A stretch of 46,174 nt of DNA, from contig JAUXWS010000021.1 in NCBI GenBank assembly GCA_030685015.1, forward strand, positions 1 through 46,174. Reading direction: 5' to 3'. Below the pieces are notes generated by a model, which saw only the letters and a list, made by a program, of their open reading frames with translations, did no database searches and was not told where the DNA came from. Source of the stretch: a bacterium (GTDB lineage Bacteria > CAIWAD01). The position numbers and the translations under genes are program-made. This document shows positions 1 to 10,695 of the stretch, piece by piece (the stretch's first letter is position 1; every line of letters starts with the position of its first letter).

Positions 1-1
1 C

Positions 2-46
2 GCCGTGCCGGCGGGCGCCGTGCCGGCGGGCGCCGTCCCGGCGGGC
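2..46 (+). repeat. 15-bp tandem repeat, three copies
   Basis: The unit gccgtgccggcgggc occurs at 2-16 and 17-31, and once more with one change (g to c) at 32-46. The period is a multiple of three and encodes AVPAG in the frame of the partial gene. More copies may lie outside the left edge. Confidence 0.9.
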
Positions 47-157
47 GGGGTGGTCCGCCAGGGCGAGACGCGGCTGCAGCTGAAGGCGCGGGGACGGGGC
101 GACGCGGCGCGGGCAATGAAGCGCCTCCAGGCGCGCCGCCGCGAAAGCGGCCAATGA
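2..157 (+). CDS. C-terminal fragment of an unidentified protein with Ala-Val-Pro-Ala-Gly repeats
   Basis: An open frame enters from the left edge and stops at TGA 155-157. It reads three copies of a five-residue unit (AVPAG) and then a basic, Arg-rich tail ending RRRESGQ. The frame is supported by the clean in-phase repeat and by a good Shine-Dalgarno site for the next gene beginning shortly after the stop. Only about 51 residues are visible, so no family can be named. The repeat resembles a flexible linker in a longer protein whose N-terminal part lies outside the window. It could also be a chance open frame in GC-rich DNA. Confidence 0.5.
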   Translation, partial: AVPAGAVPAGAVPAGGVVRQGETRLQLKARGRGDAARAMKRLQARRRESGQ

Positions 158-194
158 GCACGGACATACGATTCGAAAGGGGAGGACGAACCAG

Positions 195-878
195 ATGATG
201 CTGACCGCAACGGATGCCGCCCAGAAGGGCTGGTGGACCTGGGCGCTCAAGCACGGCAAGCCCGAGCACCCCGACACCGCCGAGATGAAGAAGCGGCTGG
301 CGCTGTGGGAGAAGCAGGCGGGACCGGCCCTGGAGGCGCGGGCGCTCAAGGAGAAGCCTTCCGTTGTGCAGAAGGACCTGGAACCCTACCGGGATCTGAA
401 GGACCATTGGCAGGTCTGCCTGATCGAGTTGATCCTGGCGGAGCGCAAGGGCATGTACGAGGCGGCGCGCGAGGCCTTTTTCCGCCCCTTCAAGGTGGAC
501 GACTCCACCCGCACCCGCCGGGACTGGCGCACCATGAAGCACACGACTGTGCTTTATCTGCAGATGCTGCTCAAGCGGACGGCCACCAACGAGGCGAAGC
601 GCATCCTTGATTTCATGGACCGCCGCTACAGCCTGGAGCCCCACGTCCTCGCCTTCGAGCGGGGCATGATCCATGACGCCCTCGAGGAAATGCGCGACGC
701 CTACATCTGGCTGGCACGCGCCATGCAGAAAAACCGGAAGGCGCGGGCCTGGCTGGACGAGGGGGTCGAGATCCTGGCCGGCAAGGACCTCTATCCCCGC
801 CTGCGCCAGCACGAGGATTGGGAGAGCTTCCTCGCCTCGCCCGCCCGCTACTTCAAAAAGCAGGGATGGGAAGCCTGA
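195..878 (+). CDS. Hypothetical helical protein, 227 aa
   Basis: I do not recognise a family. The protein is soluble, highly charged and predicted largely helical. It has no signal peptide or membrane segment. The spacing of helices in the second half (roughly residues 95-200, alternating aliphatic, aromatic and charged positions) resembles TPR-like helical hairpins, but no consensus repeat is clear. The start at ATG 195 is chosen because GGAGG at 181-185 lies 9 bases upstream; a second ATG follows at 198. The stop is 2 bases before purD, so the two may be co-transcribed, which does not by itself indicate a purine-related role. Confidence 0.8.
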   Translation: MMLTATDAAQKGWWTWALKHGKPEHPDTAEMKKRLALWEKQAGPALEARALKEKPSVVQKDLEPYRDLKDHWQVCLIELILAERKGMYEAAREAFFRPFKVDDSTRTRRDWRTMKHTTVLYLQMLLKRTATNEAKRILDFMDRRYSLEPHVLAFERGMIHDALEEMRDAYIWLARAMQKNRKARAWLDEGVEILAGKDLYPRLRQHEDWESFLASPARYFKKQGWEA

Positions 879-880
879 TC

Positions 881-2155
881 ATGGCCAGGCGCGTCCTGCT
901 CCTGGGCGGCGGCGGGCGGGAGGCGGCGCTGGCTTGGGCCTTCGCCCGCAGTCCACTTCTAGCGAAACTGTTCGCCGCGCCCGGCAATCCCGGCATGGGA
1001 CCCAGGGTCGAGTGCGTGCCCGGGCTGGACATGCTGGACGCCGAGGCAGTCATCGCCTTTTGTCGGGCGCGCCAGGTGGATCTGGTCTTCATCGGCCCCG
1101 AGCAGCCCCTGGTCGCCGGGGTGGGCGACGCATTGAGCGCGGCCGGCGTGCCTGTCTTCGGCCCCTCCCGCGCCGCCGCCGAGCTGGAGGGTTCCAAAGC
1201 CTGGGCCAAGGCCTTCATGGCCCGCCATCAGGTGCCCACCGCCGCCCATGCCTCCTTCACCGACCTGGCGGAGGCGCTGGCCTTCCTTGAGCAGGCACCC
1301 TGGCCGGTGGTGATCAAGGCCAGCGGTCTGGCGGCGGGCAAAGGCGTGGTGCTGCCCACCAGCGACGAAGAGGCCCGTGCCGCCCTGCGCGCCATGCTGG
1401 GGGAGGGGGCCTTCGGCGAGGCCGGCGCCACGGTGGTGATCGAGCAACGCATGAGCGGGCCCGAACTGTCCGTCTTCGCCCTCTGCGACGGGCAGAGGGC
1501 TTGGATCCTGGGCAGCGCCCGTGACCACAAGCGGCTGGGCGAGGGCGACACGGGGCCCAATACGGGTGGGATGGGCGCCATTGCCCCCAGCCCCCTGGCC
1601 ACACCGGCCTTGCTCGATCGCGTGCGGCGAGAGATCCTGGATCCTGTCCTGGCCGGCATGGCCGGCGAAGGCCGAGCCTATCGCGGCATCCTCTACCTGG
1701 GCCTCATGCTGACGGAGGGCGGCCCGTGCGTGATTGAATTCAACTGCCGCCTGGGCGACCCCGAGACCCAGGCCCTGTTGCCCCTGCTCGAAATCGACCT
1801 GCTGCAGTTGGCCTGGGACCTCGCATGCGGCGGACGTCTGCCGGCACGTGAGCCCCCCATGGTCGGAACCTTGAGGGCCGCCTGCGTGGTGCTGGCGGCC
1901 GAGGGCTACCCGGGGCCAGCGCGCCGCGGCGATCTCATCACGGGTCTTGAGAACCTGTGCGGCGAGTGGGACCTGCTTGTCTTTCACGCGGGCACGGCCC
2001 TGGACGAGGCGGGACGGCTGGTCAGCGCCGGCGGGCGGGTGCTGGGCCTGACCGCCCTGGGGCGCGACGCCGCCACCGCCCGCCAACGGGCACTGGCCGC
2101 TGCGGCCTGTGTTCGCTTCGCGGGCTGCCACTATCGAAAGGACATCGGCGCGTGA
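881..2155 (+). CDS. purD: Phosphoribosylamine-glycine ligase (GARS)
   Basis: Catalyses ATP-dependent ligation of glycine to 5-phosphoribosylamine, the second step of de novo purine synthesis, in the cytoplasm. The 424-residue length matches monofunctional bacterial PurD. Visible signatures are the N-terminal GGGGRE loop, an ATP-grasp core with KASGLAAGKG, the PNTGGMGA motif, and the GARS signature FNCRLGDPETQ at residues 287-297. The start at ATG 881 is preferred over an in-frame start at 818, which would overlap the upstream gene and add 21 unconserved residues before the first beta strand. Its stop overlaps the GTG of the epimerase gene (GTGA), making it the first gene of a compact run to 5711. 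No other pur gene is in view. Confidence 0.96.
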   Translation: MARRVLLLGGGGREAALAWAFARSPLLAKLFAAPGNPGMGPRVECVPGLDMLDAEAVIAFCRARQVDLVFIGPEQPLVAGVGDALSAAGVPVFGPSRAAAELEGSKAWAKAFMARHQVPTAAHASFTDLAEALAFLEQAPWPVVIKASGLAAGKGVVLPTSDEEARAALRAMLGEGAFGEAGATVVIEQRMSGPELSVFALCDGQRAWILGSARDHKRLGEGDTGPNTGGMGAIAPSPLATPALLDRVRREILDPVLAGMAGEGRAYRGILYLGLMLTEGGPCVIEFNCRLGDPETQALLPLLEIDLLQLAWDLACGGRLPAREPPMVGTLRAACVVLAAEGYPGPARRGDLITGLENLCGEWDLLVFHAGTALDEAGRLVSAGGRVLGLTALGRDAATARQRALAAAACVRFAGCHYRKDIGA

Positions 2156-3093
2156 GAATCCTGGTGACGGGCGGGGCCGGTTTCATCGGCTCGACCACAG
2201 TGGACCTGCTGCTGGCCGACGGCCACCAGGTCGTGGTGCTGGACGACTTCAGCACCGGACGCGAGGAGAACCTCAACCCGGAGGCCGAGGTCCTGCGCCT
2301 GGGCATCACCGACGAGGCCGTGCTGCAAGCCATGGCCGAATGGCGCTTCGAGGCCATCCTGCATTGCGCGGCCCAGATCGACGTGCGCAAGAGCGTGGAG
2401 AACCCCGTCTTCGACGCCGGCGTCAACATCCTGGGGACGCTCAACCTGCTGGAGGCCGCGCGGCGCACGGGGGTGCGGCGCTTTGTCTTCAGCTCCACGG
2501 GCGGCGCCATCTACGGCGACACCGACCACCGTCCCACCCCGGTGGGGGCGGAATGCAAGCCGATCAGCCCCTACGGCATCACCAAGTTCGCCGTGGAGAA
2601 GTACCTCTACTATTACCGGGAGGTACAGGGCCTCTCCACCTTCGCCCTGCGCTATGGCAACGTCTACGGTCCGCGCCAGAATCCCAACGGGGAGGCGGGC
2701 GTCGTCGCCATCTTCGCCCGCCGCCTGCTCAAGCACCTGCCGCTGCACATCAACGGGGACGGCACCCAGACCCGCGACTATGTCTTCGTGGAGGACGTGG
2801 CGCGGGCCAACGTGCTGGCCCTGGGCGCCGATTGCGGCGGCGCGGCCAATGTGGGCACCGGCGTGGAGACGGACGTCAACCGGCTCTATGAGCGGCTGGC
2901 CGAGGCCCTGGGCAGCCGCCACGAGGCGCCCCATGGCCCCGCCCTGGCGGGCGAGCAGCGCACCAGCTGCCTGGAATGGCAGGCCACACGCGAGCTGCTG
3001 GGCTGGGAGCCGCGGGTGGACTTCGCCGAGGGCATCGCCCGCACGGCGGCCTGGTTCCGTGTGCGATCCGAAGTGGCCGGACGGCATGCTTGA
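2152..3093 (+). CDS. NAD-dependent sugar-nucleotide epimerase (UDP-glucose 4-epimerase-like)
   Basis: A 313-residue extended short-chain dehydrogenase of the GalE/epimerase family, expected to interconvert UDP-sugars for envelope polysaccharide synthesis. The N-terminal Rossmann loop GGAGFIGS lies at residues 7-14, and the catalytic Tyr-x3-Lys pair is Y141/K145 in SPYGITK. The GTG start at 2152 overlaps the purD stop and begins directly at the first beta strand; the longer upstream frame is a shadow of purD. It overlaps the following sigma-54 activator by 8 bases. Substrate (UDP-Glc, UDP-GlcNAc or another sugar) cannot be told from sequence, so no symbol is assigned. The many glycosyltransferases in the window fit an envelope role. 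Confidence 0.92.
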   Translation: MRILVTGGAGFIGSTTVDLLLADGHQVVVLDDFSTGREENLNPEAEVLRLGITDEAVLQAMAEWRFEAILHCAAQIDVRKSVENPVFDAGVNILGTLNLLEAARRTGVRRFVFSSTGGAIYGDTDHRPTPVGAECKPISPYGITKFAVEKYLYYYREVQGLSTFALRYGNVYGPRQNPNGEAGVVAIFARRLLKHLPLHINGDGTQTRDYVFVEDVARANVLALGADCGGAANVGTGVETDVNRLYERLAEALGSRHEAPHGPALAGEQRTSCLEWQATRELLGWEPRVDFAEGIARTAAWFRVRSEVAGRHA

Positions 3094-4177
3094 GGGATTG
3101 GCCAGCGTGGGCATGGCGGGCAGCGGGCCGGCCATGCAGCAGGTGGCGGCACTCATCCGCCAGGTGGCCCCCACCGAGCTCTCCGTCCTGGTGACGGGAG
3201 AGTCCGGCACCGGCAAGGAGCTGGTGGCGCGGGCCATCCACGAGAACAGCCGGCGCGCCGCCGGACCGCTCATCACGGTCAATTGCGGCGCCATTCCCGA
3301 GGGCATCTTCGAGTCCGAGATCTTCGGCCATGAGAAGGGCTCCTTCACGGGAGCCGACCGGCAGCGCAAGGGCATGTTCGAGCTGGCCGACGGCGGCACC
3401 ATCTTCCTTGACGAGATCGGCGAGATGCCCCTCTTCACCCAGGTCAAGATCCTGCGCGTGCTGGAGACGGGGGAGTTCATGCGGGTGGGGGGCCAGGCCG
3501 TCATCCGCGTCAATGTGCGGGTGGTGGCGGCCACCAATCGCGACCTGGCCCGCGAGTCGACCCGCGGCCGCTTCCGTCAGGACCTCTTCTTCCGCCTGAA
3601 GGCGATCACCGTTCAGTTGCCCCCGCTGCGGGAGCGCCGCGAGGACATCCCCGAGCTGGCCCGCCACTTCGCCGACCGCTTCTGCCGGGCCAATGGCCTG
3701 CCCACGGCGGAGTTCTCCGAGGAGGCGATGGACCTGCTCAGCGGGCACTACTGGCAGGGCAACGTCCGCGAACTGAAGAACCTGGTGGAGTCCCTCGTCA
3801 TCCTGGCGGGCGGCCGCACCATCGCGGCGGGGCTGCTGCGCTCCCGCCTGCTTGAGGAGGGGAGCAGTCCCCACCTGCCCGTGTTGCGGCCGGTCGAGGA
3901 GGAGCGTCCGCAGATCAGCCTGGAGCTGCTGCAGCAGATGTTCTTCTACCTGCAGAGGGAGCTGGCCGAGATCAAGGCCCTCCAGCGCGAACAGCTGGAG
4001 CAGCAACGCCAGGTGGGGGAGCAGTTCAACCTGGCGGCCATGAGCGTGGACGAGCTGGAGCGCGACCACATCCGCGAGGTGCTGGCCGAACACGGCGGCA
4101 ATCGGCTGCGGGCCGCCCACAGCCTGGGCATCAGCGAACGGACCCTATACCGCAAGATCAGGAAGCACGGCCTGTGA
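3086..4177 (+). CDS. Sigma-54-dependent activator lacking a receiver or sensor domain
   Basis: Encodes a 363-residue bacterial enhancer-binding protein: an AAA+ domain at once from the N-terminus, then a Gln/Glu-rich probable coiled coil (about 265-315), then a Fis-type helix-turn-helix at the C-terminus. Walker A GESGTGKE starts at residue 38. The sigma-54 contact loop reads GSFTGA at 85-90 (usual GAFTGA). Walker B is in [10 protein letters not shown]. There is no phospho-receiver, GAF or PAS domain, so activity must be set by expression level or a partner protein, as in PspF-type activators. The ATG at 3086 is the natural start; the longer open frame back to 2483 runs antiphase through the epimerase gene. 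Sits inside the purD-lptE run, so it may be expressed constitutively with envelope genes. Confidence 0.93.
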   Translation: MLEGLASVGMAGSGPAMQQVAALIRQVAPTELSVLVTGESGTGKELVARAIHENSRRAAGPLITVNCGAIPEGIFESEIFGHEKGSFTGADRQRKGMFELADGGTIFLDEIGEMPLFTQVKILRVLETGEFMRVGGQAVIRVNVRVVAATNRDLARESTRGRFRQDLFFRLKAITVQLPPLRERREDIPELARHFADRFCRANGLPTAEFSEEAMDLLSGHYWQGNVRELKNLVESLVILAGGRTIAAGLLRSRLLEEGSSPHLPVLRPVEEERPQISLELLQQMFFYLQRELAEIKALQREQLEQQRQVGEQFNLAAMSVDELERDHIREVLAEHGGNRLRAAHSLGISERTLYRKIRKHGL

Positions 4178-4665
4178 GAGGGAAGGCCCCACGCGCGGCG
4201 GCGCTGATCCTGCTGCTGCTGGTTTGCTCGTGCAGCTATTCCTTCAAGGGGACGCTGCCGCCCCACTTGCGCACGGTGGCCATCCCCCCCATCGCCAACC
4301 AGACGGCGGAGTTCGGCGTGGCCGAGGAACTGAACGAGCTGGTGCTGGCCCGCTTCCTGCGCGACGGCTTGCTCAAGGTGACGGACGAGGCCAACGCCGA
4401 CAGCCGCCTGGACCTCGTCTTCATGCAGATCGGCGAGTCCGCCTTCGCCTACAGCCAGGACGAGCAGACCTCCCTCGTGCGGCTGACCATCCGCCTCCAG
4501 GCCGAGTTCTGGGATCGCGTCGAGGATCGCTCCCTGTGGCGCAAGGATTTTTCCGAGTGGGCCACTTACGATCCCAGCGGCACGCCCACCCGCGCCGAGG
4601 CCATTGCCGAGGCGGCCAAACGCCTGGTCGAGGCGATCAACCAGCAGCTGGTGGCGGACTGGTGA
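4174..4665 (+). CDS. lptE: LptE-like LPS-assembly lipoprotein
   Basis: A 163-residue lipoprotein resembling the LptE family, the outer-membrane partner of LptD in delivering lipopolysaccharide to the cell surface. A basic N-terminus and hydrophobic core end in a lipobox with acylated Cys predicted at residue 20 (VCSC). The following [11 protein letters not shown] and the segment on fixed names such as IANQTAEFG match the pattern of LptE-type proteins in FCB bacteria. GTG start at 4174 overlaps the preceding TGA (GTGA). The next gene starts the same way. Sequence identity in this family is low, so the assignment rests on length, lipobox and the conserved N-terminal third. Confidence 0.82.
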   Translation: MRGKAPRAAALILLLLVCSCSYSFKGTLPPHLRTVAIPPIANQTAEFGVAEELNELVLARFLRDGLLKVTDEANADSRLDLVFMQIGESAFAYSQDEQTSLVRLTIRLQAEFWDRVEDRSLWRKDFSEWATYDPSGTPTRAEAIAEAAKRLVEAINQQLVADW

Positions 4666-5711
4666 CGGAGCGCCGCCGCCATCTGGAGGCGCAGGTGCGC
4701 CAGCTGCGGCGGGAGCTGCCGCGCCATCCCTGGCTGCATGCCCGCCTGGCCGATCTGATGCTGGCCGCGGGCCGTTCGCGGGAGGCCGCCGCCCTGCTCC
4801 GCAAAGGCACGGCCGACCTGGCGGGCTATTCCAGCGCCCAGCTGGTGGCGGCCGAGTTGGCCGCCCAGGGCGGTGAGGAGCGGCGCGCCGAGGAGCTGCG
4901 CGAGCAGGTCTGCCGCTCGGCGCCAGGCATCCACGCCGGCTGGACCCAGCGTCTGGCGGCGGCGCGGGAGGACTCCCTGCGCTACCTCGAGCTGCTGCAG
5001 CAGGTCTGGGAGCTGGACCAGTTCAGCCCCCGGCTCAACCTGGAGCTGGAGCAGGCCGGCTTGCGCCGCGTCCCCGAGTACGAGCAGGCCTTGCGTCCCA
5101 CGGCCACGGAGGCCGCCCGGCGCGAGGCCATGTTCCGCCGCCTGCTGGACGACCACGAAAGGAGACAGGGCCAGTCGGCGGAGGGTTCGGCGCTGGACCC
5201 CGAGGCGGAGAGCGCTGAAGCGTCGGCGGAGCCGGTCGTCCCGGTGGCAGCGACGGCGGCCGGGGCGGAAGTGCCGGTTGAAGCGGCTAGTTCGGAAACG
5301 GTGGCGGGGGAGGAGGGCGAGTCCCCGGCCGACGAGGATGACGGGGAGGACCTGGAGCAGGGGGAGCCGCCCCCCGTCCCGGCCGGCCGCGAGCGGGCGC
5401 TACAGGAGCAGGCCGAACGCCTCGAGAGCCTGGGCCGGCCCTTGACCCTGCCCCGCGGCCTGCCCGATGATCCCGGCCGGCGGGTGGGCGCCCGCGCCGG
5501 GGACCTCTTCGATCCGCGCAGCATGATGACCCGTCGCCTCATCCGCCTTTATCTGGAGCAGGGCTATCCGACCCAGGCCGCCGCCGCCCTCAAGGCCCTG
5601 CTCGCCCGCGAAGCCGCCGCCCCCGACCTGGCCGCCCTCCAGGAGGAGGTCCGCGAGGCGGAGCGTCGCCAAGCGGAGCAGCCCGCGCCCGGCCGGCGCA
5701 GGCGCGGCTGA
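4662..5711 (+). CDS. TPR-like protein with acidic Pro/Ala/Glu-rich middle
   Basis: A 349-residue protein with helical, TPR-like repeats in residues 10-140 (for example the segment with HPWLHARLADLMLAAG), then a low-complexity acidic stretch from about 170 to 245 rich in Glu, Ala, Pro and Val, then a helical C-terminal domain of about 100 residues. There is no signal peptide. GTG 4662 overlaps the lptE stop and is the only sensible start, since the upstream part of the open frame is antiphase to lptE. Function is unknown. As the last gene of the purD-lptE run it may be a scaffold or cytoplasmic adaptor, but nothing in the sequence names a partner. Confidence 0.8.
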   Translation: MTERRRHLEAQVRQLRRELPRHPWLHARLADLMLAAGRSREAAALLRKGTADLAGYSSAQLVAAELAAQGGEERRAEELREQVCRSAPGIHAGWTQRLAAAREDSLRYLELLQQVWELDQFSPRLNLELEQAGLRRVPEYEQALRPTATEAARREAMFRRLLDDHERRQGQSAEGSALDPEAESAEASAEPVVPVAATAAGAEVPVEAASSETVAGEEGESPADEDDGEDLEQGEPPPVPAGRERALQEQAERLESLGRPLTLPRGLPDDPGRRVGARAGDLFDPRSMMTRRLIRLYLEQGYPTQAAAALKALLAREAAAPDLAALQEEVREAERRQAEQPAPGRRRRG

Positions 5712-5768
5712 TCCTTCCTTCCACCTGCTGTTCCAGAACCGATCCTCGCCCGGCCACCCCGTCTTGGC

Positions 5769-6511
5769 TCAAGCCTCCCGCTGCCGCGGGGGCGAGCCCA
5801 GGGAGTCCATCGCCTCGTCAAGGGGACGGCACATGCCGTCGATCTGCTCACGGTAACGGTCCTGGATCACCCGGCGACGCAGCTTGAGGGTGGGCGTGAT
5901 CTCGCCGGCCGCCTCGCTGAAGAGGTCGGGGAGCAGGGCGAAGCGCCACACCATTTCGTGGCGGGCCAGCTCGCCGGTTTGCTCTTCGATGCTGCGGCGC
6001 AACAGGTCGAGGATCTCGGGCAGGCGCAGCAGGTGCTCGCGACTCTCCCGGGCGAGGCCATGCTCGCGGGCGAAGGCCTCCAGCCGGGCGAAGACCGGCA
6101 CGATGAGGGCCGTCACGCACTTGCGCCCGTCGCCCACGGTGGCCGCCTGCTCGATGAAGGCGTCGCGGGCGAGGATGGACTCGATGCGCTGGGGGGCGAT
6201 GTTCTTCCCCTGGCTGGTGATGATGAGATCCTTGATGCGGTCGGTGATGAGCAGGTAGCCGTCCTCGTCCAGCCGGCCCACATCCCCGTGCGGAATTCGC
6301 CGGGACGGTTGCAGGTGACGATGGGGCTGGTCGCGGTCAGGCCGTAGCCCTGGCAGATGGGCAGGCCGGCCGCCAGGATGAAATCCTCGATGACGGGATC
6401 GAGCGGCGCTCCCCCCGAGACGAGCAGTTTCTTGGGGCCGCCCGCCGCCATCCGCAGCTTGCGCAGGACCAGCCGCTCGGCCAGGGCGCGGCGCAGGGCG
6501 AGCCCCGGCGA
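5769..6511 (-). pseudogene. Remnant of a long-chain acyl-CoA synthetase (AMP-binding family), truncated and frameshifted
   Basis: On the minus strand, one frame carries SGGAPLDP and the adenylate-binding motif YGLTATSP (in the ANL family usually YGLTETSP). A second frame carries GDVGRLDEDGYL and DRIKDLIITSQGKNIAP, the hinge and C-terminal subdomain, and runs to TGA at 5769. The two frames meet near 6285-6300 just after RPGEF. Compared with the family, about 45 residues between these motifs are missing and the phase is off by one base. The first roughly 300 residues, including the AMP-binding P-loop region, are absent: recognisable homology stops near 6511, close to the typA promoter region. 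The gene therefore looks like a decayed remnant, although an assembly error at the junction could mimic the frameshift. Confidence 0.85.
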
Positions 6512-6599
6512 CAGGCGGTGTCCTGCCAGGTGCCGTCGCGCCGGATGGCCTCCCTCGGGCCGGCTGTCCATGTACCCCCGATGCCGCCCCCGTCTTTTC

Positions 6600-6607
6600 T
6601 ACCTTGG
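6600..6607 (+). promoter_or_regulatory. Putative promoter element TACCTTGG upstream of typA
   Basis: The T-rich stretch gtcttttctaccttgg ends 25 bases before the typA ATG. The same layout (run of T, then TAnCTT) recurs upstream of 10937 and 31885. It resembles the TAnnTTTG -7 element of Bacteroidetes-type promoters. No convincing -35 box is present. Confidence 0.4.
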
Positions 6608-6632
6608 CACGGAAAACACCCGAAAGGACTCC

Positions 6633-8450
<1,818 letters not shown>

Positions 8451-8451
8451 G

Positions 8452-9249
8452 GTGGCCGGTTCCGGAACCGCGCGGCCGCCCCTGAGCGGCATCGTCATCG
8501 CCCGCGACGAGGAGGAGCGCCTGACCGCCTGCCTGGCCAGCCTGCGTCCCCATTGCGCCGAGTTGCTCGTCGTGCTGGATGCGCGCCACACGGAGGGGAC
8601 GCGCCGCGCGGCGGAGGCGGCCGGTGCCCGTCTCCTCGTCCATGAGTTTGAATCCCATGTCCGGCAGAAGAACGTGGCCGTGGCGGCCGCCGCCCATGAC
8701 TGGCTCCTCTCCCTGGACGCCGACGAGGCGCTGGCGGAGGGCCTGGCGGAGGAGCTGGCGGCCTGGGACTGGTCGCGGCCGGAGCGGGCGGGTCGGTTGC
8801 GCCGCCGCAACTGGCACCTGGGCGCTTGGGTGGACTGGACGGGCTGGCGGCGGGATGGCGCCACGCGGCTCTTCAACCGCACGCGGGCCCGCTTCGCCGG
8901 CAGCTGGGTCCACGACGCGGTGGCGGGCGAGGAGCTGGTGGTCGTGTCCCTGCGCACGCGGCTGCTGCATTGGCCTTATCGCGACCTCGAGCACCACCTG
9001 GAGAAGATCAACCGCTACACCAGCCAGCTGGCCCGCGAGCAGCGGCAGGCAGGGCGACGGCCCTCGCTGCTCAAGCTGGTGCTTGATCCTCCCTGGAAGT
9101 TCTGCCGCATGTATCTGTGGGAAGGCGGCTTCCTCATGGGCCGGCGTGGCTTCGTGCTGAGCGCCGTGGCGGCCGTCTACGTCCTGCTCAAACAGGCCAA
9201 GTTGTGGGAAGCCTGGCTGGACGGGCGCTCCGGACGGGCCGATGGCTGA
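8452..9249 (+). CDS. Family 2 glycosyltransferase, WaaE/KdtX-like
   Basis: A 265-residue GT-A fold glycosyltransferase that probably adds a sugar to the lipopolysaccharide core at the cytoplasmic face of the inner membrane. The N-terminal SGIVIARDEEERL and the metal-binding SLDADE motif are typical of family 2. The arrangement with H-rich HWPYRDLEHHLEKINRYT and a C-terminal hydrophobic segment resembles WaaE/KdtX beta-1,4-glucosyltransferases. GTG 8452 is the start, 1 base after the typA stop. It overlaps the next glycosyltransferase gene by 8 bases. Donor and acceptor are inferred from family only. Confidence 0.9.
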   Translation: MAGSGTARPPLSGIVIARDEEERLTACLASLRPHCAELLVVLDARHTEGTRRAAEAAGARLLVHEFESHVRQKNVAVAAAAHDWLLSLDADEALAEGLAEELAAWDWSRPERAGRLRRRNWHLGAWVDWTGWRRDGATRLFNRTRARFAGSWVHDAVAGEELVVVSLRTRLLHWPYRDLEHHLEKINRYTSQLAREQRQAGRRPSLLKLVLDPPWKFCRMYLWEGGFLMGRRGFVLSAVAAVYVLLKQAKLWEAWLDGRSGRADG

Positions 9250-10294
9250 GCCGCGCATCCTCCACGTCAACGACCAGAGCCGCTGGGGTGGCGGCGAGGG
9301 GCAGACCTGGCTGCTCATCCGGGAGCTGGAGCGGCTGGGCGTCGAGAACCACGCCCTCGTCTGCGCAGGCAGTCCCCTCGCCGAGCGCCTCGCCACCCTG
9401 CTGCCGCCCGCGCGGCTGCGCCTCCTGCCGCGCGCCCTCTGGGGCCTGCTGCCTCTTCTCCTGCCCGCTCTCCGCCCATCCTGCAATGTGCTCCATGCCC
9501 ACACCGGACGCTCCACCCTGGCCTTCCTCGCCGCCGGCCCGGCCCGCCGGGTGGCCCACCGCCGCATTCCCGACCAGCCCGCTCCGGCCGGACTGAACCG
9601 CCTGAAGCGCGCCGACGCCGTCATCTGCGTCTCGGAGGAGATTCGTCGCCGTCTGGCGCAGGCCGGTCTGGGCGCGGGCGGCCGGCCCCGCCTGGCCTGC
9701 GTCCACAGCAGCGCCGACTGGCCGGAATTCCCCGCCGTGCAGGCGCGCCTGGAGGGCCGACCCGCCCTGGGCTTCCTGGGGCATTTCCGCCGCCACAAGG
9801 GGCTTGATCTGCTGCTGGCCGCCCTGCCGGCGGTGCTGCCGGTCCATCCCGGCCTGGTCCTGCATCTGGCGGGCGATGGCACCGAGGAGGCGGAACTGCG
9901 CGCCATGGTCCACCGCCTGGGTCTGGGGGCCGTGGTCCGCTTCCATCCGCTGCCGGCGCGGCCAGCCGAGTGGCTGGGCGGCCTCGACCTCTTCACCATG
10001 CCCTCGCGCGAGGAGGGGCTGGGCAGCGTGGCCCTGCTCGCCCAGGCCCTGGGCCTGCCCGTCCTGGCCACGAGGGCGGGGGGGATCCCCGAGGGCGTGC
10101 TGCACGGCCGCACGGGCTGGCTGGTGGCGCCCGATGACGGACCAGCCCTGGCCGAAGGCCTGGCGCGGCTGCTGGACGACGGGGAGCTGCGCCTGTCACT
10201 GGGCGCGGCGGGTCCGCCCTGGGTGCGGGAGAACTTCAGCCCGCGCGGCATGGCGCAGCGGACCCTGGCCATCTATCGGGAGCTGCTGGCATGA
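9242..10294 (+). CDS. Family 4 (GT-B) glycosyltransferase
   Basis: A 350-residue retaining glycosyltransferase of the GT4 type. The N-terminal half has a GGGEGQ loop for acceptor binding. The C-terminal half has the donor-binding part: GFLGHFRRHKGLDLL, the SREEGLGSVALLAQALG segment holding an E-x7-E motif, and GGIPEGVLHGRTGWLV. It overlaps the WaaE-like gene by 8 bases and the next small gene by 4, forming a glycosyltransferase pair likely serving LPS core or another envelope glycan. The precise sugar is not visible. Confidence 0.93.
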   Translation: MAEPRILHVNDQSRWGGGEGQTWLLIRELERLGVENHALVCAGSPLAERLATLLPPARLRLLPRALWGLLPLLLPALRPSCNVLHAHTGRSTLAFLAAGPARRVAHRRIPDQPAPAGLNRLKRADAVICVSEEIRRRLAQAGLGAGGRPRLACVHSSADWPEFPAVQARLEGRPALGFLGHFRRHKGLDLLLAALPAVLPVHPGLVLHLAGDGTEEAELRAMVHRLGLGAVVRFHPLPARPAEWLGGLDLFTMPSREEGLGSVALLAQALGLPVLATRAGGIPEGVLHGRTGWLVAPDDGPALAEGLARLLDDGELRLSLGAAGPPWVRENFSPRGMAQRTLAIYRELLA

Positions 10295-10695
10295 GCCGTT
10301 CCATGGTCATCCTCTACGTGCCGGAACAGGAGGCGGCACGCCGTTTCTACGAGGCCCTGCTGGCAGCGCCGCCCGTGTTGCACGTGCCGGGCATGACGGA
10401 GTTCGAACTGCCCGGCGGCCTGCTCCTGGGGCTGATGCCGGAAGCAGGCATCCGCCGCCTCTTGCCGGCGCTGGCCGTCTGCTTCCGGGGCGATGCCCCG
10501 CAAGCGCCCCCCGCCCCCCTCCGCGCCGAGCTTTATCTGGCCGTGGATGACGCCGAGGCCTGGCTTACCCGCGCCCTGGCGGCGGGCGCCCGCCTGCTCG
10601 ATCCCGTGGCCGCGCGGCCCTGGGGCGACCGGGCCGGTTATGCGCTGGACCCCTGGGGCCACGTCCTGGCCCTGGCCGAAACATCTTCCCCATGA
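10291..10695 (+). CDS. VOC/glyoxalase-fold protein
   Basis: A 134-residue single-domain protein of the vicinal oxygen chelate fold, which includes glyoxalases, dioxygenases and antibiotic-binding proteins. It shows the expected pattern of two beta-alpha-beta3 modules: YVPEQEAARRFYEALL near the start and DDAEAWLTRALAAGARLL followed by GYALDPWGHVLALAE near the end. Several usual metal ligands are hard to place, so catalytic activity is uncertain. The ATG at 10291 overlaps the stop of the GT4 gene (ATGA), so it is translated from the same message. Confidence 0.82.
   Translation: MSRSMVILYVPEQEAARRFYEALLAAPPVLHVPGMTEFELPGGLLLGLMPEAGIRRLLPALAVCFRGDAPQAPPAPLRAELYLAVDDAEAWLTRALAAGARLLDPVAARPWGDRAGYALDPWGHVLALAETSSP

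Noticed and set aside
2-46. CRISPR-like repeat array
   Set aside because: Repeats are contiguous, 15 bp and in reading frame, with no spacers. No cas genes are present.
6357-6632. N-terminal extension of typA
   Set aside because: This stretch is antiphase to the acyl-CoA synthetase remnant and includes the promoter-like site; TypA begins at ATG 6633 by comparison with the family.
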